DNA from: Chloroflexota bacterium
GTDB taxonomy: Bacteria; Chloroflexota; Anaerolineae; UBA4142
Length of the DNA stretch: 64,000 nt
Direction: 5' to 3'
NCBI GenBank assembly: GCA_016208315.1
Contig: JACQYF010000021.1
Span: forward strand, 1 to 64,000
The first letter of the stretch is position 1, and every line of letters begins with the position of its first letter. This document shows, piece after piece, positions 10,184 to 18,592 of the stretch. The notes below the pieces were generated by a model. The model did not search any database. It was given only the letters and a program-made list of their open reading frames with translations, and was not told the DNA's origin. The position numbers were made by a program, and so were the translations under genes.

Positions 10184-10612
10184 TCACGGCGAGGGGATGT
10201 TCGTGGGCGGCGCGGTTCTATTGCCAGCTTCAGTCTTGCTGCGATCAGCCGCCTGCTGGCTGAGTTGTTTCAACGCGGGGCTTATCTGATCGAATTCGGT
10301 GGACTTTACGAAAAAATAGTCCGCGCCGGCTTCGAGGCAGAGCTGGCGATACTCCGGGTACGGATAGTCGGTCAGGATAATCACGGCCGGCCCCGGCTTG
10401 ATCTTTTTCAAGTTTTGCAGCACGTCAATGCCGCTCCCATTCAACAAATGAATATCGAGGAGGACCACTTCTGGTTTCTGTTCCAGGATCGCGGTCGTCG
10501 CCGACTGTGCGTCGCCCGCTTCGCCGATTACTTGAATCTCCAGCTCGTCGGCGAGCATGCGTTTTAATCGCTGACGGATAATGACCGAGTCATCTACTAC
10601 GAATACCTTCAT
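10184..10612 (-). CDS. Stand-alone response regulator receiver protein
   Basis: 142 residues with one CheY-like receiver domain. MKVFVVDDSVIIRQRL gives the acidic pair, VVLLDIHLLNGSGIDVL gives the phospho-acceptor Asp near residue 55, and the switch Thr and Lys lie in IILTDY and YFFVKS. About 20 Pro/Thr/Ser-rich residues follow the domain and there is no output domain, so it probably acts through protein contacts or phosphotransfer. Start ATG 10612 begins exactly with the domain; the ribosome binding site is weak. Its upstream region (10677-10766) contains the 90-bp element also found before the RNA-binding protein at 12665. It lies beyond the terminator of the kinase/LuxR pair, so it is a separate unit. 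Confidence 0.85.
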   Translation of the reverse strand: MKVFVVDDSVIIRQRLKRMLADELEIQVIGEAGDAQSATTAILEQKPEVVLLDIHLLNGSGIDVLQNLKKIKPGPAVIILTDYPYPEYRQLCLEAGADYFFVKSTEFDQISPALKQLSQQAADRSKTEAGNRTAPPTNIPSP

Positions 10613-10676
10613 CGAGTCACCGTTCAGAGCAAGTTGGAATGCGGTTTACCTGCGGATTGGACGTTTCTGCATCAAA

Positions 10677-10766
10677 AGCATACTCGGCATGGACACAAAA
10701 AGGAATCACGTAGGCCCGTTCATTTTTGTCGTAAAAACATCGAACGCGCTGTCGTATTACACGACA
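10677..10766 (-). promoter_or_regulatory. Copy A of a 90-bp shared promoter element (upstream of the receiver gene)
   Basis: Read on the minus strand from 10766 down to 10677, this aligns without gaps to 12509-12598, with about 62 of 90 positions identical by hand count. Blocks in order: the palindrome TGTCGTGTAATACGACA, then TTTTACGACAAAAA, then GTGATTCCTTTTT, then a -10-like TATGCT. No good -35 box precedes the -10, which suggests dependence on an activator. The -10 lies 64 nt before the receiver gene start. Confidence 0.65.
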
Positions 10767-10776
10767 GCGCGTTCGA
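10733..10776 (-). terminator. Intrinsic terminator of the kinase-LuxR regulator pair
   Basis: A perfect 16-bp inverted repeat, 10740-10755 with 10761-10776, around a 5-nt loop is followed on the minus strand by TGTTTTTAC. It lies 58 nt after the LuxR regulator stop. The centre of the stem is also the TGTCGT-N5-ACGACA palindrome of the promoter element, so one sequence may serve as both terminator and operator. Confidence 0.7.
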
Positions 10777-10833
10777 ACGAGTAAACGGCATTCTTCGACT
10801 ACACTCCGCACCGCTCAGAATGCATATGCGGCG

Positions 10834-11466
10834 CTACTCGATCAGCCCATGTTCGACGGCATAGCGGGACAGTTCGACGTCCGATTGCATTTTCATCTTC
10901 TGAAGCACGCGCGTGCGATAGGTGTTGACCGTGTTCACACTCACCGAAAGTTGTTCCGCGATCTCGCTGCTCTTTTTGCCCGCGGCGAACAGGCGCATCA
11001 CTTGAAACTCGCGGTCGGAGAGCGTTTCGTGGAGCGGTGTATCGCCCCGGTCCTCCAACTCCGTCGCCAACTGCTCGGCCAGCCCGGAACTGACGTACTT
11101 GCCCCCACCGGCGATCTTGCGGATCGCTTGCACCAGTTCCTCGGTCGCGCTTTCCTTGGTGATATAGCCGGACGCGCCGGCTTTGAGCGCGCGCACCGCA
11201 AAACGGTGTTCCGGGTGGAAGGTCAAGATGAGCACCGGCAAGCGCGGATATTTTTGACGCAGCTCTTTCACGGCATCCAGCCCGCTTTCGCCGGGCATCG
11301 TAATGTCCAGTAGGACGATGCTCACGGCGAGTCGTTCCAGTTGCTTGAAAAGCTCCGCGACATTGTTCGCCGAGCCGATCAGCGCCATATCCGGTTCGCC
11401 GGACAGCGTCTTTTTGATCCCTTCGCGAATCAGCGCATGATCGTCTACGATCAGCACGTTAATCAC
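10834..11466 (-). CDS. NarL/FixJ-family response regulator (receiver + LuxR HTH)
   Basis: 210 residues. An N-terminal receiver domain starts VINVLIVDDHALIREGI, with the phospho-acceptor in IVLLDITMPGESGLDAV near residue 54 and the switch Lys in GYITKESA. The C-terminal LuxR-type helix-turn-helix is LSDREFQVMRLFAAGKKSSE followed by IAEQLSVSVNTVNTYR. GTG 11466 is chosen: GGAGG precedes it on the minus strand by about 7 nt and it overlaps the kinase stop by 8 nt, so translation is coupled. A longer frame upstream has no domain. It is the cognate regulator of the kinase at 11459-12463 and is the natural candidate to bind the TGTCGT-N5-ACGACA palindromes nearby. Confidence 0.9.
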   Translation of the reverse strand: MINVLIVDDHALIREGIKKTLSGEPDMALIGSANNVAELFKQLERLAVSIVLLDITMPGESGLDAVKELRQKYPRLPVLILTFHPEHRFAVRALKAGASGYITKESATEELVQAIRKIAGGGKYVSSGLAEQLATELEDRGDTPLHETLSDREFQVMRLFAAGKKSSEIAEQLSVSVNTVNTYRTRVLQKMKMQSDVELSRYAVEHGLIE

Positions 11467-12463
11467 CGCCGTCCTCCTTACCTCGCAGCGGAATCCGCAC
11501 CGTGACCGTGGTCCCCGCTTTCGGCCCTCCCTGGACCACCACGTCCCCGCCGAAAATATGCGCCCGTTCGCGCATCCCGAGGAGACCCAGCCGGTGGGTG
11601 CTGGTAACTTGGTCTGTCGAAATCCCTGTGCCGTTGTCATGCACATTTAGGATCAGGTGATGATCTTGTTCCCGCAAACTCGCGTCCACGTGGGTGGCGT
11701 GCGCGTGGCGTGCCACGTTCGTGAGCGTTTCCTGTAAAATGCGAAACAGCGCCGTCGAACGCTCCGCATCCAGGCGCAGCGCATCCACGTTGGAATCGAA
11801 CTGGCACTCGATTTTCGTCCGCTTTTGAAATTCCCGCATCTGCCATTCGAGCGCCGCGCGCAGCCCCAGGTGATCCAGCACGGCGGGGCGCAACTCGAGC
11901 ACGATCTGGTGAATCGTTTGGATGGCATTGTCTACGAGTTTCGTCGTGTCGCCGATCTCTTGCTGTAATGTTTCCGGCGATCGCGGCCCGCTTTTTCCGG
12001 CGATCTCTTTACTCAGGAACGCCAGGTCCATCTTGATCGCGGTCATGAGCGTCCCGATCTCGTCGTGAATCTCCTGCGCGATGCGGACGCGCTCTTCCTC
12101 GCGCGCGGACTGGAGGTGCGCGGTCAGAAGCCGGAGTTGCTCGGTCGTGTTCTCGTGGTCGGCGATTTCGGTTTCGAGTTCCCGATTGGCATTCTCTAAC
12201 TCGCGGGTGCGCTGGGCGACGCGTTGGTCCAATTCCGCGTTGAGAGTTTGCGCTTTGTGCGCCGCATCTTCCGCACGCGTGTGCTCTGTAGTTTCTCGGA
12301 AAACCAAGACCATCACGAGCAACGCCAGCAACGCGAATGCCACCGGTCGGACCGCGTCATCCGACAACGGAATCAGGAAAACCGCGCCGGCTAAAAGCGC
12401 GAGGATACTCAGCACGATGACGGTGCTGAACGTCAAAAAAGTTGGCCGCTTGATCGGAATCAT
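11459..12463 (-). CDS. NarX/DegS-type sensor histidine kinase
   Basis: 334 residues. Two N-terminal membrane helices (about residues 12-32 and 40-56) are joined by a very short loop, so there is almost no external sensor. A coiled coil (about 60-115) leads to a HisKA_3 domain whose RVRIAQEIHDEIGTLMTAI carries the phospho-acceptor His near 136. The HATPase domain has the N box LQETLTNVARHAHATHV near 240 and the G box VHDNGTGIS. With no periplasmic domain it may sense the membrane or an intracellular signal. Its start is 14 nt after a TATAAT box on the minus strand, and the palindrome at 12509-12525 lies next to that promoter's -35, which suggests autoregulation. Confidence 0.9.
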   Translation of the reverse strand: MIPIKRPTFLTFSTVIVLSILALLAGAVFLIPLSDDAVRPVAFALLALLVMVLVFRETTEHTRAEDAAHKAQTLNAELDQRVAQRTRELENANRELETEIADHENTTEQLRLLTAHLQSAREEERVRIAQEIHDEIGTLMTAIKMDLAFLSKEIAGKSGPRSPETLQQEIGDTTKLVDNAIQTIHQIVLELRPAVLDHLGLRAALEWQMREFQKRTKIECQFDSNVDALRLDAERSTALFRILQETLTNVARHAHATHVDASLREQDHHLILNVHDNGTGISTDQVTSTHRLGLLGMRERAHIFGGDVVVQGGPKAGTTVTVRIPLRGKEDGGD

Positions 12464-12477
12464 TTTATCGTGAACCT

Positions 12478-12505
12478 ATTATAGCACGATCCCGAGAAAA
12501 TGCAG
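12478..12505 (-). promoter_or_regulatory. Promoter of the kinase-regulator pair
   Basis: On the minus strand CTGCAT (12500-12505) and TATAAT (12478-12483) are spaced 16 nt. The operator-like palindrome 12509-12525 sits three bases upstream of the -35 box. Confidence 0.6.
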
Positions 12506-12508
12506 GTG

Positions 12509-12598
12509 TGTCGTATAAAACGACAACGCCGGGGCGGCTTTTACGACAAAAACGAACATGTTCAAGTGATACCTTTTTTCGTCGAAAAGCGTTATGCT
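12509..12598 (+). promoter_or_regulatory. Copy B of the 90-bp shared promoter element (upstream of the RRM gene)
   Basis: It contains TGTCGTATAAAACGACA at 12509-12525, TTTTACGACAAAAA at 12539-12552, GTGATACCTTTTT at 12567-12579 and a -10-like TATGCT at 12593-12598. It matches copy A at 10677-10766 position for position. The -10 to start-codon distance, 66 nt, is also nearly the same as in copy A. Confidence 0.65.
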
Positions 12599-12664
12599 GT
12601 TTCTACATATCAGAGGAATGGTCCATGCCACGTACTGGGCTTTTCACTCGAAAGGAGATTCCCT

Positions 12665-12970
12665 ATGGAATCAAAACTGTACGTCGGCAATCTGTCCTAC
12701 AACGTGACTGAGGAAAAACTGCGCGAACTCTTCGGCCAAGCGGGCACGATCAAAGAAATCGCGATGATCATGGATCGCGATACTCAGCGCCCCAAGGGTT
12801 TTGGCTTTGTCGAAATGACCACCCAGGTCGAAGCCCAAAAAGCCATCGAGATGTTCAACGAGCATGAGCTGGATGGTCGGCGGATGACCGTCAACTTTGC
12901 GCGCCCGAAGGAAGACCGCGGCGGCGGGCGCGGTGGCTATGGTGGTGGCGGCGGCCGGAACCGCTATTAA
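12665..12970 (+). CDS. Glycine-rich RNA-binding protein (single RRM)
   Basis: 101 residues. One RNA recognition motif occupies about residues 3-80, with RNP2 LYVGNL near residue 5 and RNP1 KGFGFVEM near 43, followed by a short Gly/Arg tail ending RNRY. Bacterial proteins of this type bind single-stranded RNA and are often cold-inducible; the RNA target cannot be told from sequence. AAAGGAG about 8 nt before the ATG supports the start. The gene is divergent from the two-component pair and its upstream region carries copy B of the shared element, so it is probably controlled together with the receiver gene at 10184-10612. Confidence 0.9.
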   Translation: MESKLYVGNLSYNVTEEKLRELFGQAGTIKEIAMIMDRDTQRPKGFGFVEMTTQVEAQKAIEMFNEHELDGRRMTVNFARPKEDRGGGRGGYGGGGGRNRY

Positions 12971-12996
12971 AGCGCGTACCACAATTAGCATTCGAG

Positions 12997-13082
12997 TCGG
13001 CGCAACCCATCTTGCGAGCGGGTAGCGCCGATAGCCGCGCTCGGAAATCAGGCATCGCTGAGCTGTACGCTCGACGATGCCT
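12997..13082 (+). other. Two hairpins between the RRM gene and ftsH
   Basis: TCGGCGCAACCC at 12997-13008 pairs with 13020-13031 with one mismatch, and AGGCATCG at 13050-13057 pairs with 13075-13082. Neither is followed by a T-run. They could end the RRM transcript or form part of the ftsH leader. Confidence 0.45.
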
Positions 13083-13123
13083 GTGCTTGCTTGTACGCTG
13101 CATACAGATGAGAGGATCGCCCT

Positions 13124-14995
13124 ATGTTTTCGAATAAATGGGTCCGTTCGGGTCTTGCCATCGCGGTGGTTCTGATTGCGGCCGCGGTGGTCTATTTCTC
13201 CTTTTTTCAGCCGCCCACGCTCCCCCCTGTAATTCCGATTACGAAGCTGGGGCAAGATGTCCAACTGGGCAACGTCAAGCGAATCTCGGTGAATGGCGCG
13301 ACTCTCAACGTTACCTACCGCGACGGTGTAACGGCGAGGTCAACGAAAGTTAGCCCCGAGGGCAGTTTCGAAAAGACACTGAATAACTTGACTGTCTCTC
13401 CGGATCGAATTGCCGCGGTGGAAATCGTCTACGAGCATCCCACGCAATTCGGCGACATCCTGCAAATCGGGATGGCCTTTTTGCCCCTGCTCTTTATCGG
13501 CGCGATTCTCTTCTTTTTCCTGCGCCGGTCGCAGGGTGGCAACAATCCCGCCATGTCGTTTAGCAAATCGGGCGCGCGCGTGTTCACGGGCGACCAGCCG
13601 ACGATCACCTTTGCGGATGTGGCCGGGGTGGACGAAGCGAAACTGGAACTGCAAGAGGTGGTCGAGTTCTTGAAAGAGCCGGACAAGTTCACGGGGCTTG
13701 GCGCGCGCATTCCGCGCGGGGTCCTGCTCGTCGGACCGCCAGGGACCGGCAAGACGCTGATGGCGCGCGCCGTCGCGGGCGAGGCGAACGTGCCGTTCTT
13801 TTCGATCAGCGGCTCGGAGTTCGTCGAGATGTTCGTCGGCGTGGGCGCGTCACGCGTGCGCGACCTGTTCACGACCGCCAAGAAGCAGTCGCCTTGCATC
13901 GTCTTTGTGGACGAAATTGACGCCGTGGGGCGGCACCGCGGCGCGGGCGTGGGCGGGTCGTCCGACGAACGCGAGCAAACGCTCAATCAGATTCTCGTCG
14001 AGATGGATGGCTTCGATACCGACACCAACGTCATTATTGTCGCGGCGACCAATCGCCCGGACATTCTCGATCCGGCGCTCTTGCGCCCCGGTCGCTTCGA
14101 CCGGCGCGTGATTCTGGATCGTCCCGACATGAACGGGCGCAAGCAGATCCTCGCGGTACACACGAAAGGCAAGCCGCTCGCCGAGAACACCGACCTCGGC
14201 GCGGTCGCAAAACTGACGCCCGGCTTTTCCGGCGCGGACATCGAGAACCTGGTGAACGAATCGGCGATCTTGGCGGCGCGCCGCAACCAAAAGACGATTA
14301 CGATGCTCGAGCTGCAACAGTCTATCGAGAAGGTGATTGCCGGCCCAGAGCGCAAGAGCCGTCTGATCAGCGCCGAAGAGAAACGCATCATCGCGTATCA
14401 CGAAGCCGGACACGCGCTGGTGATGCAGGTCTTGCCGAACTGCGACCCGGTGTACAAGGTTTCGATTATCTCGCGCGGTATGGCGCTGGGATACACGATG
14501 CATCTGCCGGAAGATGATCGCTACTTGCAGCGCAAGAGCAAATTCATGGACGATCTCGCGGGTGTGCTGGGCGGACGCGTCGCCGAAGAGATCGTCTTTG
14601 GCGACATCACGACCGGCGCGGCGAACGACATCGCGAGCGTGACGGATCTCGCACGGGCGATGGTCACGCGCTATGGGATGAGTGACGCGTTGGGTCAGCG
14701 GACGTTCGGGGCACGGGAGGAACTGGTTTTCCTGGGTCGCGAGATTTCCGAGCAGCGCAACTATGGCGAAGAGGTGGCGAAGCAGATCGACGCGGAGGTC
14801 AAGCGGATTATTAGCGCCGCCCACGCCAAGGCGAACGAGGTGCTGAGCACTTATCGCGCGCAATTGGATGCGGTGGCGCAGCGTCTCATGGTTGCCGAGA
14901 GCATAGATCGAGACGAGCTAGCGCGGTTGGTGGCGCGACCACAGTTCGCGCCAATCCCTGAACTGGTGGCGGCGCCGGTTGCGAGCGCAGGTTAG
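13124..14995 (+). CDS. ftsH: ATP-dependent zinc metalloprotease FtsH
   Basis: 623 residues, typical length. Two membrane helices (about residues 9-27 and 112-132) flank a small external domain. The AAA+ domain has Walker A GPPGTGKT near 205, Walker [12 protein letters not shown], and the second region of homology [19 protein letters not shown]. The M41 protease domain has the zinc motif HEAGH near 426 and a later Asp in the conserved [13 protein letters not shown] region. It degrades unfolded membrane proteins and some regulators. The terminal region ends in a short Pro/Ala/Val tail. A GAGAGG sequence precedes the start. It lies next to groES/groEL, so this is a protein quality-control cluster. 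Confidence 0.96.
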   Translation: MFSNKWVRSGLAIAVVLIAAAVVYFSFFQPPTLPPVIPITKLGQDVQLGNVKRISVNGATLNVTYRDGVTARSTKVSPEGSFEKTLNNLTVSPDRIAAVEIVYEHPTQFGDILQIGMAFLPLLFIGAILFFFLRRSQGGNNPAMSFSKSGARVFTGDQPTITFADVAGVDEAKLELQEVVEFLKEPDKFTGLGARIPRGVLLVGPPGTGKTLMARAVAGEANVPFFSISGSEFVEMFVGVGASRVRDLFTTAKKQSPCIVFVDEIDAVGRHRGAGVGGSSDEREQTLNQILVEMDGFDTDTNVIIVAATNRPDILDPALLRPGRFDRRVILDRPDMNGRKQILAVHTKGKPLAENTDLGAVAKLTPGFSGADIENLVNESAILAARRNQKTITMLELQQSIEKVIAGPERKSRLISAEEKRIIAYHEAGHALVMQVLPNCDPVYKVSIISRGMALGYTMHLPEDDRYLQRKSKFMDDLAGVLGGRVAEEIVFGDITTGAANDIASVTDLARAMVTRYGMSDALGQRTFGAREELVFLGREISEQRNYGEEVAKQIDAEVKRIISAAHAKANEVLSTYRAQLDAVAQRLMVAESIDRDELARLVARPQFAPIPELVAAPVASAG

Positions 14996-15205
14996 GCCCG
15001 GCCGGAACGAGATTTGCCTGCAGGCGGGGCCTAATCTGCAAATGAACCGCACGATCGCATTCGGCGCCAAGGATTGGGAGAGTCAATTGATAGACGGGTT
15101 TGAGTGGCTGCTCTCCGATTCTATGCGGCCAAACTTGCGGGTCAGCCATTGATCTACCCTGTCCCATCGAAGCCAATTAGTTGACCATCGAGTAAGTGAG
15201 GCAAA

Positions 15206-15424
15206 ATGAGTGCCGTCGGTGACAAGGGGGATGAGATGACCGTCAAAAATGAGTGGAGCCAGGGAGTCGGTGATTCATTCACGGATTGGGCCACCCGGAT
15301 TTATCCGACGCGCTTGATCGTCAACAATAGCACGGGCTATTTGCGAGTGCTACGGTCGCGAATGCTGCGCGTCATCTATCGGATTGACGACGAGCTGAAA
15401 CGGCGTGAGCGCGGACCGCGGTGA
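15206..15424 (+). CDS. Possible small protein of 72 aa, unknown function
   Basis: An open frame of 72 codons between ftsH and groES. A later in-frame ATG at 15236 has AGGGGG just before it and may be the true start (62 aa). The product is hydrophilic with a basic end (DELKRRERGPR) and no known domain. Against it, a CIRCE-like element and a possible promoter (TTGATC 15314-15319, TATTTG 15338-15343) lie inside the frame, so the stretch may instead be the regulatory region of groES. Confidence 0.3.
   Translation: MSAVGDKGDEMTVKNEWSQGVGDSFTDWATRIYPTRLIVNNSTGYLRVLRSRMLRVIYRIDDELKRRERGPR
15327..15353 (+). promoter_or_regulatory. CIRCE-like HrcA operator upstream of groES-groEL
   Basis: Compared with the CIRCE consensus TTAGCACTC-N9-GAGTGCTAA, this has ATAGCACGG-N9-GAGTGCTAC: 14 of 18 arm positions and the exact 9-nt spacer. 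It overlaps a possible promoter (15314-15343) and lies about 112 nt before the groES start. CIRCE is the binding site of the heat-shock repressor HrcA; no hrcA is in the window. Confidence 0.5.
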
Positions 15425-15464
15425 GCGGAAACAAACACTAAATTCTCTCAGGGAGGAAGCTATC

Positions 15465-15776
15465 ATGGACGAAAAAACGTCGTTCAAGTTGCGACCGCTG
15501 GCGGATCGCGTGGTCGTAGAGCCGCTCGACGAGGAAGAGAAAACGGCGAGCGGGCTTTTGCTGCCCGAGACCGCCAAGGACAAGCCGCAGCAAGGTTTGA
15601 TCGTCGCGGCGGGACCGGGCCGGTGGGATGAGAGCGGCAAGCGGCGGGTTGAGATGCAACTCGCGCCGGATGACAAGGTCGTTTTTGCCAGGTACTCCGG
15701 CACGGAAATCAAGCTCGGGGACAAAAAGTACTTGATCATGAGCGAGAAAGACATTCTCGCCGTTCTTGAAAATTAG
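15465..15776 (+). CDS. groES: Co-chaperonin GroES
   Basis: 103 residues. [20 protein letters not shown] at the start, the mobile loop [17 protein letters not shown] (about 26-42), and the closing [20 protein letters not shown] are the standard GroES landmarks. It caps the GroEL ring and encloses folding substrates in the cytoplasm. GGGAGGAAG before ATG 15465 fixes the start; the frame opens earlier but without a ribosome binding site. groEL follows after 38 nt. Confidence 0.96.
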   Translation: MDEKTSFKLRPLADRVVVEPLDEEEKTASGLLLPETAKDKPQQGLIVAAGPGRWDESGKRRVEMQLAPDDKVVFARYSGTEIKLGDKKYLIMSEKDILAVLEN

Positions 15777-15814
15777 CTGATTCGGTAATCATTCTAAACC
15801 AGGAGGAATACCCA

Positions 15815-17446
15815 GTGCCAAAGCAAATCGTGTTCGCCGAAGACGCCCGGCTACATCTCAAGACGGGCGTGGATACGATCGCCAATGCGGTCAAAACGAC
15901 CCTCGGACCGAAAGGCCGCAACGTGGCGCTCGACAAGAAATATGGCGCGCCGACGATCACGCACGACGGCGTCACCGTGGCGAAAGAGATCGAGCTGGAG
16001 AATCCGTACGACAACATGGGCGCGCAGCTTTTGAAAGAAGCTGCGACCAAGACGAACGATGTGGCAGGCGATGGCACGACCACCGCGACCGTCTTGGCGC
16101 AGATCATTGTGACCGAGGGGCTGAAGAACGTCGCCGCCGGCGCGAACGCGATGCTGTTGAAACGCGGGATCGAAGCTGGCACCGCCTGCCTCGTCGAAGC
16201 CATTAGACAGATGGCGAAGCAGGTCAAGGGCAAAGACGACATCGCCCACATCGCGGCGAATTCGGCAGCCGATCCCGAGATCGGCACGCTGCTCGCGGAC
16301 GTGATGGACAAGGTCGGCAAGGACGGCGTGATCACCGTCGAAGAGAGCAAGACCGGTATCGCCTTCGAAACCGAATATGTCGAGGGGATGCAGATTGACC
16401 GCGGTTACATTACGCCCTATTTCGTCACGAATCCGGAGCGGATGGAAGCGGTCCTCGAGAATGCGTACCTTCTCCTCACGGACAAGAAAATCTCGTCACA
16501 CACCGACATCGTTCCCTTGCTGGAAAAGTTGGTGCAGTTGGGCAAGCGCGAACTCGTCATCGTCGCCGAAGATGTGGACGGCGAAGCATTAGCTACGCTC
16601 GTGCTGAACAAACTGCGCGGAATGCTGAACATTATCGCGGTCAAAGCCCCGGGCTTTGGCGACCGGCGCAAGGAAATGCTGCGCGATATGGCGATCCTCA
16701 CCGGTGCTCAGGTCATCACCGAAGAAATGGGTCGCAAGCTGGAGACCGCGCAGATCACCGATCTCGGTCAGGTGCGCAAGGTCATCTCGACGAAGGACGA
16801 TACGACCTTCATCGAAGGGGCCGGCGCGGACAAAGAGATCAAGGGGCGCATCAACGAGATCAAGGCGCAGGTCGAAAAGACCACGTCCGATTACGATAAA
16901 GAGAAACTGCAAGAGCGGCTCGCGAAACTCGCGGGCGGGGTGGCAGTGATCCGCGTGGGTGCGGCGACCGAGACCGAGCTGAAAGAGAAAAAGCACCGGG
17001 TCGAAGACGCGCTGAGCGCGACGCGCGCCGCGATCGAAGAGGGAGTCGTCCCCGGCGGCGCGGTCGCGTTCCTCAACGTGATTCCCGCGCTGGACCAGGT
17101 CGGTGGGACCGGCGATTATGCGACCGGCGTGCAGATTCTGCGGCGCGCGCTGGAAGAGCCGCTGCGCCAGCTCGCCGAGAACGCCGGACACGACGGCGCG
17201 GTAGTTGCGCAAGACGTGCGCCGCCTGCAGAAAGAAAAGAACAATCTCAATATCGGCTTTGAGGTGATGTCGGAAGAATATGACGACATGTTGGAGAAGG
17301 GGATCATTGATCCTGCCAAAGTGGTGCGCAGCGCGCTCGAGAACGCGGCGTCCATCGCGGCGATGATCCTGACGACGGAGGCGTTGATCACGGACCTGCC
17401 CGAGAAGGCGAGTCCGATGCCCATGCCGCAGATGCCGGAGTATTAG
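15815..17446 (+). CDS. groEL: Chaperonin GroEL (60 kDa)
   Basis: 543 residues starting at GTG 15815 after AGGAGGA. Conserved parts include [17 protein letters not shown], the ATP-site [10 protein letters not shown] near residue 87, the apical domain with [20 protein letters not shown], and [11 protein letters not shown] near 410. The protein ends [10 protein letters not shown] rather than with the usual Gly-Gly-Met repeats, so its C-terminal tail in the cavity is unusual. It forms the ATP-driven folding chamber with GroES. Transcription probably ends at the hairpin and T-run at 17517-17560. Confidence 0.96.
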   Translation: MPKQIVFAEDARLHLKTGVDTIANAVKTTLGPKGRNVALDKKYGAPTITHDGVTVAKEIELENPYDNMGAQLLKEAATKTNDVAGDGTTTATVLAQIIVTEGLKNVAAGANAMLLKRGIEAGTACLVEAIRQMAKQVKGKDDIAHIAANSAADPEIGTLLADVMDKVGKDGVITVEESKTGIAFETEYVEGMQIDRGYITPYFVTNPERMEAVLENAYLLLTDKKISSHTDIVPLLEKLVQLGKRELVIVAEDVDGEALATLVLNKLRGMLNIIAVKAPGFGDRRKEMLRDMAILTGAQVITEEMGRKLETAQITDLGQVRKVISTKDDTTFIEGAGADKEIKGRINEIKAQVEKTTSDYDKEKLQERLAKLAGGVAVIRVGAATETELKEKKHRVEDALSATRAAIEEGVVPGGAVAFLNVIPALDQVGGTGDYATGVQILRRALEEPLRQLAENAGHDGAVVAQDVRRLQKEKNNLNIGFEVMSEEYDDMLEKGIIDPAKVVRSALENAASIAAMILTTEALITDLPEKASPMPMPQMPEY

Positions 17447-17478
17447 GCAGAGTAGTCAGTCGTCATTGTCGAAACGGG

Positions 17479-17560
17479 ACCGTGCGATGGTTCCGCGCGG
17501 CACGGTTGCTCTCGATAGGGACTTTGCAAAATGGGAAAAATGCGCGAGTCCCTTTTTTTT
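17479..17560 (+). terminator. Terminator of groES-groEL
   Basis: Two hairpins in series: ACCGTGC at 17479-17485 with 17500-17506, then AGGGACT at 17517-17523 with AGTCCCT at 17547-17553 followed by a run of T to 17560. The second has the form of an intrinsic terminator. Confidence 0.75.
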
Positions 17561-17628
17561 GTGCCCCGTTCAACTGCGGCTAATGCCGGGTGATCCCACG
17601 AGCGGAGTCAAAGCGGCTCTTAACCCTT

Positions 17629-18519
17629 CTATTTCCCTTCGCCCCGGCCTCCCAGCGCCGCATCCACGCCGGCTTCGCTCAATCCTCGGTATGCGCGGGC
17701 AAACAGTGAAATGAAATCCACCTTGTGGTCGCGCCAAAAGCCCGGCGCGCCAAGGCGCTTGACCGGCGCCGCGTCCACATCGGGCGCTTGGAGCCGTACT
17801 TGGAAATCGGCGAGGTCGTCGCCCGCGTCCCAAAATCGGTCCAGCGATTTCGCGAGCGGGATCGCGGGTTGTTTTCGAACTCGGACCTTTTCGGTGGTGG
17901 ATTCGACGGCTTGGCTTTCCGCGGACGCCACGGTTCGTCGCGCCCGCAGCATTGCCATGACGTCGTCTTTGCTCTTGCCGCGCAGTCGAAACAGCAAAAA
18001 GGGATCGGCGTCGAACTGCTCGCCGAGCAGGTAGTACACGGCGGCAATATGCTTGCAGGGATTCGACCAATCGGGGCACGAGCATTCCGTCTTCAGGTCG
18101 CCTTTCGAGGTCGGAAACAGATTCACCTTCACGGCGGCAAAGGCCTCTTCGATGTTCTGCGGCATCTCGCCGGCCAATAACTTGGCGGCGAAGATCGCCT
18201 GCTCGGCCATCGCGTCCGCGACGCGCTCCCAGTCTTTGTCCGAGAGCGGCTTGATTTCGATTTGCACTTTGTAGGGCGAGGGCCGACTGCCTTGCACGCG
18301 CGAGTCTACGCGTCCCGGTTTGATATCTAGGTTGAGCACTTGCCCGCTGCGGGCATACGACCGCCCGCGCGACAAGCGTCCCGAATCCATCAGCCGTTCG
18401 AGCGCGGCCAGCCATTTGCTCGCCCACCAGGTCTTGCCGAATTGCCGGCCGCTCTGCGCCTTGATCCCGTCCGCGGGTCGGCGCGGTTTTGATTTTGGAT
18501 ACCAGCCCCAGTAGCCCAT
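17629..18519 (-). CDS. SWIM zinc-finger protein, partner of the SNF2 ATPase
   Basis: 296 residues. Start MGYWGWYPKSKPRRPADG at 18519 has AAAGG 8 nt upstream on the minus strand; a longer frame would run through the word-repeat hairpin. ECSCPDWSNPCKHIAAVYYL (about residues 145-165) is a SWIM finger of the C-x-C-x(n)-C-x-H type, a zinc domain for DNA or protein binding. The N-terminal RQFGKTWWASKWLAALERL is common to bacterial SWIM proteins encoded beside SNF2 helicases. The C-terminal part has no recognised domain. It lies directly downstream of the SNF2 gene, so they probably form one complex; the biological role of such pairs is not settled. Confidence 0.85.
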   Translation of the reverse strand: MGYWGWYPKSKPRRPADGIKAQSGRQFGKTWWASKWLAALERLMDSGRLSRGRSYARSGQVLNLDIKPGRVDSRVQGSRPSPYKVQIEIKPLSDKDWERVADAMAEQAIFAAKLLAGEMPQNIEEAFAAVKVNLFPTSKGDLKTECSCPDWSNPCKHIAAVYYLLGEQFDADPFLLFRLRGKSKDDVMAMLRARRTVASAESQAVESTTEKVRVRKQPAIPLAKSLDRFWDAGDDLADFQVRLQAPDVDAAPVKRLGAPGFWRDHKVDFISLFARAYRGLSEAGVDAALGGRGEGK

Positions 18520-18535
18520 GTAAAAACCTTTCAGG

Positions 18536-18592
18536 TATGGGAGTGTGGGGGTATGGGAGTCAACTACGTCCACACTCCCACACTCCCACACT
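18536..18592. repeat. Word-repeat hairpin (word CACACTCC)
   Basis: The left half (18536-18560) repeats GGGAGTGTGG and TATGGGAGT; the right half (18569-18592) repeats CACACTCC twice plus CACAC. The halves pair into a long imperfect hairpin between the SNF2 gene and the SWIM gene. It has the same architecture as 27145-27223, 28098-28231, 30425-30498 and 35446-35509. Confidence 0.7.
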
